A stretch of DNA of 64,000 nt, from the NCBI RefSeq assembly GCF_900111095.1, contig NZ_FOGB01000003.1:1-64000 (forward strand), read 5' to 3'. The translations under genes were made by a program, and so were the position numbers. The notes beneath the pieces are model-generated. The model was not told where the DNA came from and did not search any database. It was given only the letters and a program-made list of their open reading frames with translations. The DNA is from Amphritea atlantica. Its GTDB lineage: Bacteria; Pseudomonadota; Gammaproteobacteria; Pseudomonadales; Balneatricaceae. Shown here in pieces: positions 1-8,730 of this stretch. The stretch's first letter is position 1, and each line of letters opens with the position of its first letter.

Positions 1-267
1 GGTATCTTCCACCACCTGATCACCCTGCCGACTTACCACACCGCTGCGCTGTCTACCGACAACCTGGCGAAAGAGTACTTCGGTGAGCAGGGCATGCTGG
101 GCTACGTCGCTGGCGTACAGCGCAAAGAGATCCGTCAGGGTATCGCCTGCGTTAAGCACCAGAACATGGCCGGTTCCGATATGGGCGATGATCACAAAGA
201 ATACTTCGCCGGTGAAGCCGCACTGAAAGCCGCGGGTGAAGACAACACCATGAACCAGTTCGGTTAA
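1..267 (+). CDS. aceA: isocitrate lyase, C-terminal end (5' truncated by window)
   Basis: The reading frame is open from base 1 and stops with TAA at 265-267, giving 88 residues. The segment contains YHTAALSTDNLAKEYFG, a stretch around KHQNMAGSDMGDDHKEYF, and ends NTMNQFG. I recognise this as the C-terminus of the longer proteobacterial isocitrate lyase (about 530 residues). The enzyme cleaves isocitrate to glyoxylate and succinate in the glyoxylate shunt. The active site lies in the missing part. A strong terminator follows 25 bases after the stop. The three aconitases later in the window act one step upstream of this enzyme. Confidence 0.9.
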   Translation, partial: GIFHHLITLPTYHTAALSTDNLAKEYFGEQGMLGYVAGVQRKEIRQGIACVKHQNMAGSDMGDDHKEYFAGEAALKAAGEDNTMNQFG

Positions 268-288
268 TATCTGACCTGACAAGGTGAT

Positions 289-319
289 AAAAAAAGGGAC
301 GCTTCGGCGTCCTTTTTTT
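289..319 (+). terminator. Rho-independent terminator of aceA
   Basis: GGGACGC and GCGTCC pair around a TTCG tetraloop, flanked by an A-run and seven Ts. The hairpin sits just after the aceA stop. Confidence 0.9.
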
Positions 320-552
320 CGTCTGTTAACAGCGATTCTGGCGGTATCATTGTGATGATCAGAACAGTATTAATCCGCTACGCAGTTGAATAAGCATCAG
401 AGGATACCTGCCTGGAATTAACCACACAGAATGAACTGCCGGGAATAAAGAGCCCCCTTTGATCTGGATTAAACCGTCCTTAAACATTCTCAGCCAACTG
501 CTTATTGCAACAACCTGAATGATGCTTTTGCTGCTACTCACTTTTAAAATAA

Positions 553-586
553 AAAAAGCTCAGACATATTACTGCCTGAGCTTTTT
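553..586 (-). terminator. terminator of the TRAP/hemerythrin operon
   Basis: Arms AAAAGCTCAG and CTGAGCTTTT form a hairpin. Read on the minus strand it ends in seven Ts and lies about 70 bases past the hemerythrin stop. Confidence 0.85.
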
Positions 587-655
587 CCCCGACACTGAAG
601 CAGTGCCGATTAATAACGCAGATTACCCGATACTGAACAGAAACAGTTTCAACTG

Positions 656-1057
656 CTACTTTTGTTGCCCGAGAATATAATCGCGGTATTTCATATCCTC
701 CTCGAGGATATGCTGCCGCAGCCAGCGTTGAAGATAACCATTGACAGAATCACCGATAATGAATGGACTCTGGGGAAAGCGGGCATAGGTCGAGCGTATA
801 GTCTCCAGCCACTCAACAAAGCTTTCATGCTGTTTCAGATGTTCCTCTAAACCGGGAAAGTCTGCGTTTTTCATATACACCTCCTCCCGGCTAAAATGAC
901 CACGGGTATAGGCCTTCAGACGATCCAGGATGGAGTTGATATAATCATGACTCATATCCGCTGAATCAAGCTCATCTATCAGCGCAAACAACCCTTTATG
1001 ATCATCATCAATATTGTGATCCCCAACACTGAGATCACTGGTCCAGTTAACATTCAT
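656..1057 (-). CDS. bacteriohemerythrin
   Basis: The protein has 133 residues, the usual length of a single-domain bacteriohemerythrin, a cytosolic di-iron O2-binding four-helix bundle. Ligand motifs are visible in order: H14 (VGDHNID), H20 (DDDHKGLF), H54/E58 (GHFSREE), H73 and H77 (EEHLKQH), and HILEED near the C-terminus (H115, D120). The start has AGGAG nine bases upstream. Only 12 bases separate it from the dctM-type stop, so it is probably the last gene of the TRAP operon and translated with it. The family carries or senses oxygen. Oxygen supply to the O2-consuming ring hydroxylase and dioxygenase encoded elsewhere in the window is possible but is my inference. Confidence 0.9.
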   Translation of the reverse strand: MNVNWTSDLSVGDHNIDDDHKGLFALIDELDSADMSHDYINSILDRLKAYTRGHFSREEVYMKNADFPGLEEHLKQHESFVEWLETIRSTYARFPQSPFIIGDSVNGYLQRWLRQHILEEDMKYRDYILGQQK

Positions 1058-1069
1058 AGCTGATAACTC

Positions 1070-2356
1070 CTAAAGCAGGCCGAGAGCCAGCATGGGGAAA
1101 GCGATAATCAAACCCAGGCGTACAATATCTGACAACACAAACGGAAAGACTCCCTTAAAAATATCCTTTATCGGGATATCGGGCGCAACCGATTTTATGA
1201 CAAACACATTCATACCCACCGGAGGGGTAATTAACCCCAGTTCAACGGTAATTACCGCAATGATACCAAACCAGATCGGATCAAAACCGGCGGCTTCAAT
1301 CAGCGGGTAAACAACGGGAACGGTCAGCAGCAGCATGGCGATACTGTCCATCACACACCCCAGCAGAATGAATAGCAGCAGTACACAGAACAGCACCATA
1401 TAAGGTGTCAGATGCATACTATCGACAAACTCAACCAGCGAAAAGGAGATACGGGAAACCGAAAGGAAGTAGCCGAATATCTCCGCCCCAATGATCATAA
1501 AGAAGATCATCGCAGACATAAACAGCGTTTCTTCAACCGATTCCTTAAACTGCTTAAAGCTCATTCCCCGCAACAATGCAATCACGAAGGTCCCGGCAGC
1601 GCCTACTGATGCAGCCTCTGTCGGTGTAAAGAAACCGGTATAGATACCACCAATTATCAGAGCAAACACGCCGGTAAATGGCACCAGACCTTTCAGGCCG
1701 ATAATCTTTTCAACAAACGTAGTTTTAGCGCCCGGCTGCGCCAGATTAGGAAACAGCATCACCACAATAGCAATGGTTACACAGTAAAGACCCAGTCCCA
1801 GCAGACCGGGAATCACGCCTGCGATAAACATATCACCAACCGACTGTTCCGTGATCAACGCATAGAGCAGCAACGCAATTGATGGCGGAATCATAATACC
1901 CAGCGTACCACCAGCTGCCAGGGTGCCGGATGCCAGCGATTTTGCATAACCATTCTTTTCCATTTCAGGCAATGCTACCCGCGACATACTCGCGGCAGTC
2001 GCCATGGATGAACCCGAAATAGCTGAGAAAATCCCACATGAAGTCACTGCAGCCAGAGCCATCCCCCCTCTCCAGCTACCAAACAGAGTGCGGGCACCTT
2101 CAAACAGTTCCTGAGACATTTTTGCCTTTGAGGCAAACACCCCCATCAGGATAAACATAGGGATCGGGCTGAAACTATAGTTAGACAGGGTTTCGAACGG
2201 ACCACTGTCAAGAATAGAGAGCGCAGGCTCGAACGCAACGATCCAGCCAAAACCGACAAAGCCAGTCAGCGCCATCGCGAGGGCAATTGGCATACGCAGT
2301 GCAATCATCCCCAGCATGCTGAAAATACAGATTAAACCGATGATTGATCCGCTCAT
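1070..2356 (-). CDS. TRAP transporter large permease (DctM type)
   Basis: The protein has 428 residues and many hydrophobic segments, typical of the 12-TM DctM subunit that forms the Na+-coupled channel of a tripartite ATP-independent periplasmic transporter. Family stretches are clear: GSSMATAASMSRVALPEM, AGGTLGIMIPPSIALLLYA, FFTPTEAASVGA and LGLITPPVGMNVF. The start ATG overlaps the stop of the small permease by four bases (ATGA), so the two are coupled. It works with the small permease 2353-2868 and binding protein 2966-3988. Placement beside ligC and the LigJ-LigI operon suggests an aromatic acid or pathway acid as substrate; the sequence does not fix which. Confidence 0.93.
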   Translation of the reverse strand: MSGSIIGLICIFSMLGMIALRMPIALAMALTGFVGFGWIVAFEPALSILDSGPFETLSNYSFSPIPMFILMGVFASKAKMSQELFEGARTLFGSWRGGMALAAVTSCGIFSAISGSSMATAASMSRVALPEMEKNGYAKSLASGTLAAGGTLGIMIPPSIALLLYALITEQSVGDMFIAGVIPGLLGLGLYCVTIAIVVMLFPNLAQPGAKTTFVEKIIGLKGLVPFTGVFALIIGGIYTGFFTPTEAASVGAAGTFVIALLRGMSFKQFKESVEETLFMSAMIFFMIIGAEIFGYFLSVSRISFSLVEFVDSMHLTPYMVLFCVLLLFILLGCVMDSIAMLLLTVPVVYPLIEAAGFDPIWFGIIAVITVELGLITPPVGMNVFVIKSVAPDIPIKDIFKGVFPFVLSDIVRLGLIIAFPMLALGLL

Positions 2357-2868
2357 GACTGATGCACCTCTTTACGAAAGAAAAACAAACGAATACTTAT
2401 CAGGAGTGCCGCGAGTGCTAGAAAAGCAGTCGCAAAAGAGGTTATAGCGTAAAGATAACTCAACGGAATCAGCAGGTCCTGAGTGGTCTCTCCAGACATT
2501 TCCGCCTGTCCTATCGCATGATAAAAACGATAACTCATCCCCCCACCCAGCATGACAAAACCAAGCATATAAAAGCCTTCAAGCCATGCCTTCATTCGGG
2601 ACGATAAATTTTCGGTAAACAGGTCAACAATTACCTGGGAACGACCCACTGAATATGGCAATGCAAACACCACCATCAGCAACAAGCCATACTTAATCAG
2701 CTCTACCCCACCGATAAAGGTCAGGTCTACTGAGCCTCCGGTTGCTTTAAACAACGCACGGGCCAGAACATCCGCGAGGGTGATGAACATCATTGAAACA
2801 AGAATAGCACCGCTGATCACATGCATGGCATGGGTAATACGATCAAACAGCCGGCTGAAAGCCATCAT
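2353..2868 (-). CDS. TRAP transporter small permease (DctQ type)
   Basis: A four-TM protein of 171 residues from the chosen start. It shows the DctQ pattern: TM1 near residues 10-35, then VLARALFKATG, VELIKYGLLLMVVFALPYSV and a basic C-terminal end. An upstream in-frame ATG at 2880 is possible, but the best Shine-Dalgarno (GGAG) lies inside those first codons, six bases before the ATG at 2868. It is the membrane partner that joins the binding protein to the large permease. Its stop overlaps the large permease start by four bases. Confidence 0.88.
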   Translation of the reverse strand: MMAFSRLFDRITHAMHVISGAILVSMMFITLADVLARALFKATGGSVDLTFIGGVELIKYGLLLMVVFALPYSVGRSQVIVDLFTENLSSRMKAWLEGFYMLGFVMLGGGMSYRFYHAIGQAEMSGETTQDLLIPLSYLYAITSFATAFLALAALLISIRLFFFRKEVHQS

Positions 2869-2965
2869 AAGGCACTCCATTTAACTGAGTAGTAAGGCTG
2901 GGCTAACAGTTAAAGGCAGCTCCTGCCTGACTCATCCAGATGATAAGTCAGACAGGAATCGCACA

Positions 2966-3988
2966 TTAATTACAGGTAGCAGCGAGTTCGTTCGCGCGGG
3001 CATAGACTTTGCGTGCTGGCAGCCCTTTGGCTTCCAGCTCAGACAGGTACTCTTCGATCGCGCCATCGATAACCGGTTTCCAGTCCGGGTTTGAGATGCC
3101 GCCTTCGACGGTATAGATCTTATCGCCATTCGCTACCGCCTGAGCACGCCCTTTCACATCCAGGTCATCAAACACCCTGGCTGCACGCTGCGCCCACTCA
3201 GCGCCGGAATTATCATCCAGCACTTTCTGCAGATCAGCAGGCATGCTGTTATATACATCTTTGTTCATGGTCATCAGGAATGACAGCGTATACAAACCAC
3301 CCACTTCGGTATGATTAGGCGTCAGCTCATTAATACGGAACACCAACTGACCTTCCCATGGCAATGAAACACCATCAATAACACCGCGCTGAACGGACTG
3401 ATAAGCCTGTGGTGCAGGCATACCAACAGGCTGCGCGCCGAGGCCTTCCAGAAGTTTTGCCACCACAGCTGTCGGGCGACGGATACGCAACCCTTCAAAG
3501 TCAGATGGTTTCTGAATCAGTTTTTCGGTGGTATGAATATGACCCGGGCCATGAGTAAAGAAGAACAGTGGGTGCGTTTCTTTATACTCACTGGCAATCA
3601 AACCTTCATCATAAAGTCCCTGAATAATACAGGAGCCATTTGCCGCATCTTTGGCAATGCCAGGCAGCTCAACCACCTGAGTCAGCGGAAAACGGTTAGC
3701 GGTATAACCCTGAATGGTCATGGTTACATCAGCGATACGGTTCTTAACCGCATCATACTGTGCCGGTGGCTTTGCCAGGGTTGATGAAGGGTAAACTTCA
3801 ACCTCAATACGGCCATTTGAATCGGCTTTGACTTTATCCGCCCAGGCCTGAGCAATCAGCTTATGCTGACCTGCTACAGGAGGGAAGAAGTGCGCAAGGC
3901 GCAGTGTGTATTCAGCAGCTTGAACGGGCGCCTGAATGATCAGGGCAGCCGTTAACGCCATTGCTGTTTTCAGCAGGGGCTTTTTCAT
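2966..3988 (-). CDS. TRAP transporter substrate-binding protein (DctP type)
   Basis: The protein has 340 residues. It begins with a Sec signal peptide (MKKPLL, hydrophobic core, cleavage near VQA-AE), so the mature protein is periplasmic. The body is DctP family: VEVYPSSTLAKPPAQYDAV, GLRIRRPTAVVAKLLEGLG, and QRGVIDGVSLPWEG, with the substrate-carboxylate Arg in the LRIRRP segment. A GAGGAG ribosome site precedes the ATG. It is closely similar along its whole length to the second binding protein at 25119-26144, so the two are paralogues. It lies 85 bases upstream of the permease genes, in the same direction. Confidence 0.93.
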   Translation of the reverse strand: MKKPLLKTAMALTAALIIQAPVQAAEYTLRLAHFFPPVAGQHKLIAQAWADKVKADSNGRIEVEVYPSSTLAKPPAQYDAVKNRIADVTMTIQGYTANRFPLTQVVELPGIAKDAANGSCIIQGLYDEGLIASEYKETHPLFFFTHGPGHIHTTEKLIQKPSDFEGLRIRRPTAVVAKLLEGLGAQPVGMPAPQAYQSVQRGVIDGVSLPWEGQLVFRINELTPNHTEVGGLYTLSFLMTMNKDVYNSMPADLQKVLDDNSGAEWAQRAARVFDDLDVKGRAQAVANGDKIYTVEGGISNPDWKPVIDGAIEEYLSELEAKGLPARKVYARANELAATCN

Positions 3989-4073
3989 TTAAGACTCCTC
4001 AGTAAAATTTTTATAAACGCTTTATATTTTTATTATGACGGCCACGCGGGCACAGAACCGTTTTGAAAAAAGA

Positions 4074-5066
4074 TTAAACGAACTCCTCGGTATCAATCTC
4101 TGCCTGGGTTGCCGGGTTATAACGACTCCCCGTGACGGTGCTCTGATTGATAATCTGGTCGAGTTGCAGGAAAGCTTCAGCGCTCAGCTGCAGATCCACA
4201 GCACTGATATTTTCTTTCAGATGATCAGGGTTCGTAGTTCCCGGAATCGGGATAATATTTTCATCACGCCCCAGCAACCAGGCGAGAGAGAGCTGCGCCA
4301 GGGTCATCCCTTCGGCTTTAGCAACGCTCTCTACGCGGTCCAGAAGTTGTAGGTTTTCAGCATAATTTTCCGGATAAAAACGCGGCATTCCGCGACGGAT
4401 ATCCCGCTCTTCAAGGGCATTCACATCCCGCAGCTTTCCAGTCAGAAACGCTCTGGCTAACGGACTGAACGCAACAAAGGTTGCACCCAGTTCGCGACAG
4501 GTATCCAGCACAGCAATCTCTGCATTACGGGTCCACAGGGAATATTCAGTCTGCACCGCCGCAATCGGATGCACTTTACTGGCTTTCCTGAGTGTCTCTG
4601 CGGAAACCTCTGATAACCCAACATCACGAATTTTGCCTTCTGAAACCAGATCAGACAGTGCTCCTACACTATCTTCAATGGGTACATTCTTATCCCAACG
4701 GTGCAGGTAATAGAGATCAATCACATCGGTTTGCAGCCGGCGCAGACTGTCTTCACAGGTCTTTTTGATCATCTCAGGACGACCATTAATTTCACGCACG
4801 CCCGCATCGTTTTTAAACATGCCGCATTTACTGGCCAGCACAAAATCGTTACGACGCCCTTTTAGCGCCTTGCCCAGTAAAATCTCGTTATTACCGAAGC
4901 CATATAACGCTGCGGTATCGAGCATGCTGTACCCCATGTCGAGAGCCTGCAACAGAACCTGCTCTGCGTCCTTCTCGGAAGGTGGCGTACCATAAGCATG
5001 TGACAGGTTCATACAGCCCAGCCCTATCGGCGAGCATTCGAAAGAACCGAGTTTACGGGTATTCAT
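4074..5066 (-). CDS. aldo/keto reductase
   Basis: The protein has 330 residues, a normal length for the family. The N-terminus carries LGLGCMN-like IGLGCMNLSHAYG. The catalytic tetrad is visible: Asp and Tyr in MLDTAALYGFG, Lys in LASKCGMF, and His in YYLHRWD. The C-terminal NADP-binding stretch is IPIPGTTNPDHLKEN. It probably reduces or oxidises an aldehyde or ketone with NADP(H). It lies 36 bases downstream of ligC and 85 bases upstream of the TRAP binding protein, all in the same direction, so it may belong to the aromatic operon. Its substrate cannot be read from sequence. Confidence 0.9.
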   Translation of the reverse strand: MNTRKLGSFECSPIGLGCMNLSHAYGTPPSEKDAEQVLLQALDMGYSMLDTAALYGFGNNEILLGKALKGRRNDFVLASKCGMFKNDAGVREINGRPEMIKKTCEDSLRRLQTDVIDLYYLHRWDKNVPIEDSVGALSDLVSEGKIRDVGLSEVSAETLRKASKVHPIAAVQTEYSLWTRNAEIAVLDTCRELGATFVAFSPLARAFLTGKLRDVNALEERDIRRGMPRFYPENYAENLQLLDRVESVAKAEGMTLAQLSLAWLLGRDENIIPIPGTTNPDHLKENISAVDLQLSAEAFLQLDQIINQSTVTGSRYNPATQAEIDTEEFV

Positions 5067-5102
5067 GAAGACAACCTCTCCTGCTTTAATCGTGCTTTGG
5101 GT

Positions 5103-6059
5103 TTACTCTGCCGCTGCCAGACATTTCTCCAGCTGGTCGAGGGTTTCCATGGCAGGGTAGCACTGGCTCAGGCTGGAGTTGGGCTCACGGCCCTCGCGAA
5201 TAGCCGCAAAGAACTCACGATCCTGCAGCTCAATACCGTTGAAAGAGACCGCTACGCCAGACAGATCAACCGGATTACCTTTACCATCTTCAAGATCATC
5301 ATAACGGGCAATATAAGTGCCGTTATCACAGATGTAACGGAAGAAGGTTCCGAATGGACCATCGTTGTTGAATGACAGAGACAGAGTACACAGCGCGCCA
5401 CTGGGTACTTTCATACCGATACTCATATCCAGAGCGATCCCCAGATCTGGGTGAATCGGTCCCTGCATAGCCTGAACCTGACTGGCGGTTTCACCTGTCT
5501 GATACTGGAACAGATCAACCGTATGACAGGCATGGTGCCACAGCAGGTGGTCAGTCCATGAACGGGGCTCGCCTTTTGCGTTGGTATTCGTACGACGGAA
5601 GAAATAGGTCTGTACATCCATCTGCAGGACATTAAGCTCACCTGCCTGAATCTTATTGTGGATCCACTGGTGGCTGGGGTTAAAACGACGGGTATGACCG
5701 GCCATTGCTACCAGACCGGTCTCTTTTTGCAACGCGACAATCTCTTTGGCATCTTCAATATTGTCTGCCATTGGGATCTCAGTCTGAACATGCTTACCTG
5801 CTTTGAGGCACTGTTTTACCTGAGCGGCATGCACCTGAGTAGGAGTCGCCAGAATAACGCAATCCACATCATCCCGGGCAAGGCTTTCAGCCAGATCAGT
5901 GGTGTAATGAGGGATGTTATGTTCAGCAGCAAACGCTTTAATTTTCTCTAAATTAGAGCTGCCAACAACAGAAACAACCTCGGCATCTTCAATAGCACGG
6001 ATCGCTTCCAGATGTTTCATACCAAAAGCGCCTGCAGCGCCGGCAATACATACTCTCAT
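5103..6059 (-). CDS. ligC: 4-carboxy-2-hydroxymuconate-6-semialdehyde dehydrogenase (LigC/PmdC)
   Basis: The protein has 318 residues and belongs to the Gfo/Idh/MocA oxidoreductases. Residues 1-120 form a Rossmann domain (CIAGAAGAFGMKHLEAI; EIPMAD carries the usual catalytic-lysine-region position). The rest is close to LigC of Sphingobium SYK-6 as I remember it: GHTRRFNPSHQW, DVQTYFFRRTN, RSWTDHLLWHHACHTVDLF, LSLSFNNDGPFGTFFRYI and QDREFFAAIREGREPNSS. The enzyme oxidises the ring-opened product of protocatechuate 4,5-dioxygenase to 2-pyrone-4,6-dicarboxylate with NAD(P)+. It is next to the LysR gene and the ligJ-ligK-galD-ligI operon. Its partner dioxygenase ligAB is at 47.8 kb. Confidence 0.93.
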   Translation of the reverse strand: MRVCIAGAAGAFGMKHLEAIRAIEDAEVVSVVGSSNLEKIKAFAAEHNIPHYTTDLAESLARDDVDCVILATPTQVHAAQVKQCLKAGKHVQTEIPMADNIEDAKEIVALQKETGLVAMAGHTRRFNPSHQWIHNKIQAGELNVLQMDVQTYFFRRTNTNAKGEPRSWTDHLLWHHACHTVDLFQYQTGETASQVQAMQGPIHPDLGIALDMSIGMKVPSGALCTLSLSFNNDGPFGTFFRYICDNGTYIARYDDLEDGKGNPVDLSGVAVSFNGIELQDREFFAAIREGREPNSSLSQCYPAMETLDQLEKCLAAAE

Positions 6060-6225
6060 TGAACTTTCTCCAATTTTTGTCTTCTTTGCTTCTCAATGCA
6101 GAAGCAGCACAAATATGATCAACAGAACTTACTGACTCTATACATAACAAGCTAACACCGGTTATCAGAACAGGATAATTAAATAACCGGTAATATTATT
6201 CATTTTTTGCATAGAATCAGTTTTA

Positions 6226-7446
6226 TCACTGATCATCAAGATCGACCCCATGGTCTGTATCGCTGAGCAGATTTATGAATACAGACTGCGTAGTTGTTGG
6301 CTTCCAGTTATTCCTGACACTGATACCTATAGGCCTGTATGCGTGCTCAACCTCATAAGGAACTGTCTTAAAAACGCCTGTAGAAAGCTCATGCTGAATC
6401 TGATGCTCGGATATCATTGTCAGGCGATCACTACCCATCAGCAGCGAACGAACCAGAATCTGAGAACCGGTTTCCACCAGCCGGGAGGGCACGTCTAACC
6501 CCGCTTCAGTGAACGTTGACTCAAAGATAGCCCGTGTTGGCGTGCCTTTTCCCGGCACCACCCATGGATATTTTTGCAGCGTTTCCAATGACACATTGCG
6601 ATCACTACAGAGAGGATGACCCGGCCTTGCGACTATCTCAACCGGGGAGGAAAACAGTTCCTCCTGAATCACATCATCAGCGGGTACGGGAAAGCGCAAC
6701 GCACCCAGCAGCAGATCGATATCGCCATGCCGCAGATGGTATAAAAGATCATCATAGGGGCCATCGTTAACCCGGATTCTGAAATCGGGAAAACGCTGGG
6801 AAAACTCTATAATCGCCTTTGGCAACAGTGATGTCCGCGCCAGGGGCATACTACCGATCACCAACTGCCCCACTTCCCGGTTATGCAGTGCATCGACCTC
6901 ATCCCGGCCCTGACTAATTTCCGAAAAGGCCAGTTTACAGGCGCGGGCTAATGCCCTGGCCGCTTTGCTTGAACTGATACCGGTGCTGGTCTTCTCAAAT
7001 AAAACCACCCCCAGAAGCGCTTCCAGCTCTCGCGCAGCACGGTGTAGCGAAGATTGAGAGATACCCAGATTCCGACCTGCAATACTAAAGTTGTGAGCCT
7101 CGGTTACCGCAATAAGCGCCCGCAACTGAGTCGTTGTCAACATCTGTAAAAGGTGCGCTGGCTGGGACTTACTGCCCCCCAGCCTGACGGCTCCCCGCAA
7201 CCCCTCAAGCACCATATCCAGCGCTCGCTGAACACGAAGCGCAAACACCTCACCGGACTCACTGACATACATACCATCACTGCGGCGACTGAACAGCGAA
7301 GCACCCAGTGCAGTTTCAAGCTTTGCAATCGCCTGAGTTATTGCAGGCTGCGACAGGAAGACGCGCTCTGATGCTTTACTGATACTTTTGCACTCGACAA
7401 CCTCCAGAAAAACCCTGAGATGCCTTATATTTGGTATTTCAAACAC
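6226..7446 (-). CDS. LysR-family regulator with two tandem HTH domains
   Basis: The protein has 406 residues, about 100 longer than a normal LysR regulator. The extra length is a second winged HTH. The first is residues 7-66 (LRVFLEVVECKSISKASE, SQPAITQAIAKLE). The second is about 102-166 (LRALIAVTEAHNFSIAG, ISQSSLHRAARELE). The effector-binding domain runs from about 190 to 400 (VGQLVIGSMPLARTSLLPK). I place the start at the GTG at 7446, which has AGAGGG eight bases upstream; an ATG 20 codons earlier has no ribosome site. It lies between ligC and the divergent ligJ operon and probably controls both in response to a pathway intermediate; that role is inferred from position. Confidence 0.88.
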   Translation of the reverse strand: MFEIPNIRHLRVFLEVVECKSISKASERVFLSQPAITQAIAKLETALGASLFSRRSDGMYVSESGEVFALRVQRALDMVLEGLRGAVRLGGSKSQPAHLLQMLTTTQLRALIAVTEAHNFSIAGRNLGISQSSLHRAARELEALLGVVLFEKTSTGISSSKAARALARACKLAFSEISQGRDEVDALHNREVGQLVIGSMPLARTSLLPKAIIEFSQRFPDFRIRVNDGPYDDLLYHLRHGDIDLLLGALRFPVPADDVIQEELFSSPVEIVARPGHPLCSDRNVSLETLQKYPWVVPGKGTPTRAIFESTFTEAGLDVPSRLVETGSQILVRSLLMGSDRLTMISEHQIQHELSTGVFKTVPYEVEHAYRPIGISVRNNWKPTTTQSVFINLLSDTDHGVDLDDQ

Positions 7447-7545
7447 GTATACCGCCCTCTGAAAAGTGTTCACTAAAACATAGTCTATCTCAAAAACTAA
7501 TACCATAACTTTAAAAACTGAATAGCCACAACCGGGTCGTTCAGA

Positions 7546-7560
7546 ATACCTTTAAGCTAT
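7546..7560. promoter_or_regulatory. candidate LysR operator in the lysR-ligJ intergenic region
   Basis: The 15-base near-palindrome ATACCTTTAAGCTAT contains a T-N11-A core. It lies 100 bases before the lysR start and 110 before ligJ, where a LysR regulator of both would bind. Position and symmetry are the only evidence. Confidence 0.35.
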
Positions 7561-7669
7561 GTTTGCCCGTTTTGCTAAGTGGAACCATCCTGTCTGGTAA
7601 TCCCCTTTCAGGTTTTTCCTATAGGTAAATCAGGCGCACCACTATAAACAAGGTATGAGAGAACCGAAG

Positions 7670-8686
7670 ATGATTATCGACTGTCATGGACACTACACCA
7701 CAACGCCTCCAGGCGTTGGCGAATATCGTGAGCAGCAAAAAGCGGCTATAGCTAAGGACCCATCATTCAAAGGTGAGAAAGGCAAGGTCGTCGTCAGTGA
7801 TGATGAGATCATCGAAAGTATCGAAAAAAACCAACTGCGCCTGCAGCAGGAACGTGGAACCGATCTGACTATTTTCTCTCCCCGTGCCAGTTGGATGGGT
7901 CACCATATCGGCAATGAATACACCAGCCAGTACTGGACCGAGCATCAGAATGATCTGATCAAACGGGTCTGCGACCTGTTCCCGAAAAACTTTGCCCCGG
8001 TTGCGCAGTTACCACAGTCCCCCGGTGTTGATCCGGCAAAATCAGTTGCCGAGCTGGTACGTACCGTTGAGCAGATGGGCTTTATCGGTTGCAACCTGAA
8101 TCCAGATCCTTCCGGTGGTCACTGGCAGGATGCCTCCCTGGCGGACAGATCCTTTTATCCATTGTATGAAAAGATGTGTGAGCTGGACGTACCCGCGATG
8201 ATCCACGTGAGTGCTTCCTGTAATGACTGCTTCCACACCACTGGATCTCACTATCTGGGGGCAGATACAACCGGCTTCCAGCAGTTGGTGATGTCCGATG
8301 TGTTCAAAGACTTTCCTGAACTGAAAATCATCATCCCCCACGGTGGTGGTGCAGTGCCTTACCACTGGGGTCGTTTCAGGGGCCTTATGCAGGATCAGGG
8401 TTATGAGCCGCTTGAGATCTCAGCACTGAAAAACATCTATTTCGATACCTGTGTTTATCACCAGAAAGGTATCGATCTGCTGCTGGATATTATTCCAACA
8501 GAAAATATCCTGTTCGCTTCCGAGATGATCGGTGCGGTACGCGGCGTCGACCCGGAAACCGGTCATTATTTCGATGACACCAAGCGGTATATCGATAACA
8601 ACAGCAAGCTCTCAGCGGAACAGAAGCAGATGATCTTTGAAGGCAATGCCCGCCGGGTATTCAGCCGTCTGAAAATTGTCGAGTAA
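7670..8686 (+). CDS. ligJ: 4-oxalomesaconate hydratase (LigJ type)
   Basis: The protein has 338 residues and is an amidohydrolase-fold enzyme. It begins MIIDCHGHYTT with the metal-binding HxH, followed by NQLRLQQERG, FSPRASWMG, FIGCNLNPDPSGGHW, DVPAMIHVS, and IIPHGGGAVPYHWGRFRGL, and ends in GNARRVFSRL. These match LigJ of Sphingobium, which hydrates 4-oxalomesaconate to 4-carboxy-4-hydroxy-2-oxoadipate. An in-frame ATG at 7655 would add five residues but has its only AGG one base away; GAGAG eight bases before 7670 supports the shorter form. It is the first gene of a rightward operon with ligK, galD and ligI. Confidence 0.92.
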   Translation: MIIDCHGHYTTTPPGVGEYREQQKAAIAKDPSFKGEKGKVVVSDDEIIESIEKNQLRLQQERGTDLTIFSPRASWMGHHIGNEYTSQYWTEHQNDLIKRVCDLFPKNFAPVAQLPQSPGVDPAKSVAELVRTVEQMGFIGCNLNPDPSGGHWQDASLADRSFYPLYEKMCELDVPAMIHVSASCNDCFHTTGSHYLGADTTGFQQLVMSDVFKDFPELKIIIPHGGGAVPYHWGRFRGLMQDQGYEPLEISALKNIYFDTCVYHQKGIDLLLDIIPTENILFASEMIGAVRGVDPETGHYFDDTKRYIDNNSKLSAEQKQMIFEGNARRVFSRLKIVE

Positions 8687-8730
8687 TCAAAGCGCGCCCG
8701 ATACAGGCCTGATGATTTAGGAGAACAGTT

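Larger units (their letters stand above)
268..655. other. gene-free stretch between aceA and the hemerythrin gene
   Basis: The stretch holds the two convergent terminators (289-319 and 553-586). The 60-codon minus-strand frame at 359-541 has no convincing ribosome site or recognisable product and I do not call it. I see nothing else here. Confidence 0.6.

Noticed and set aside
359-541. 60-codon minus-strand frame between aceA and the hemerythrin gene
   Set aside because: No ribosome site, no recognisable family, and it lies between two terminators.
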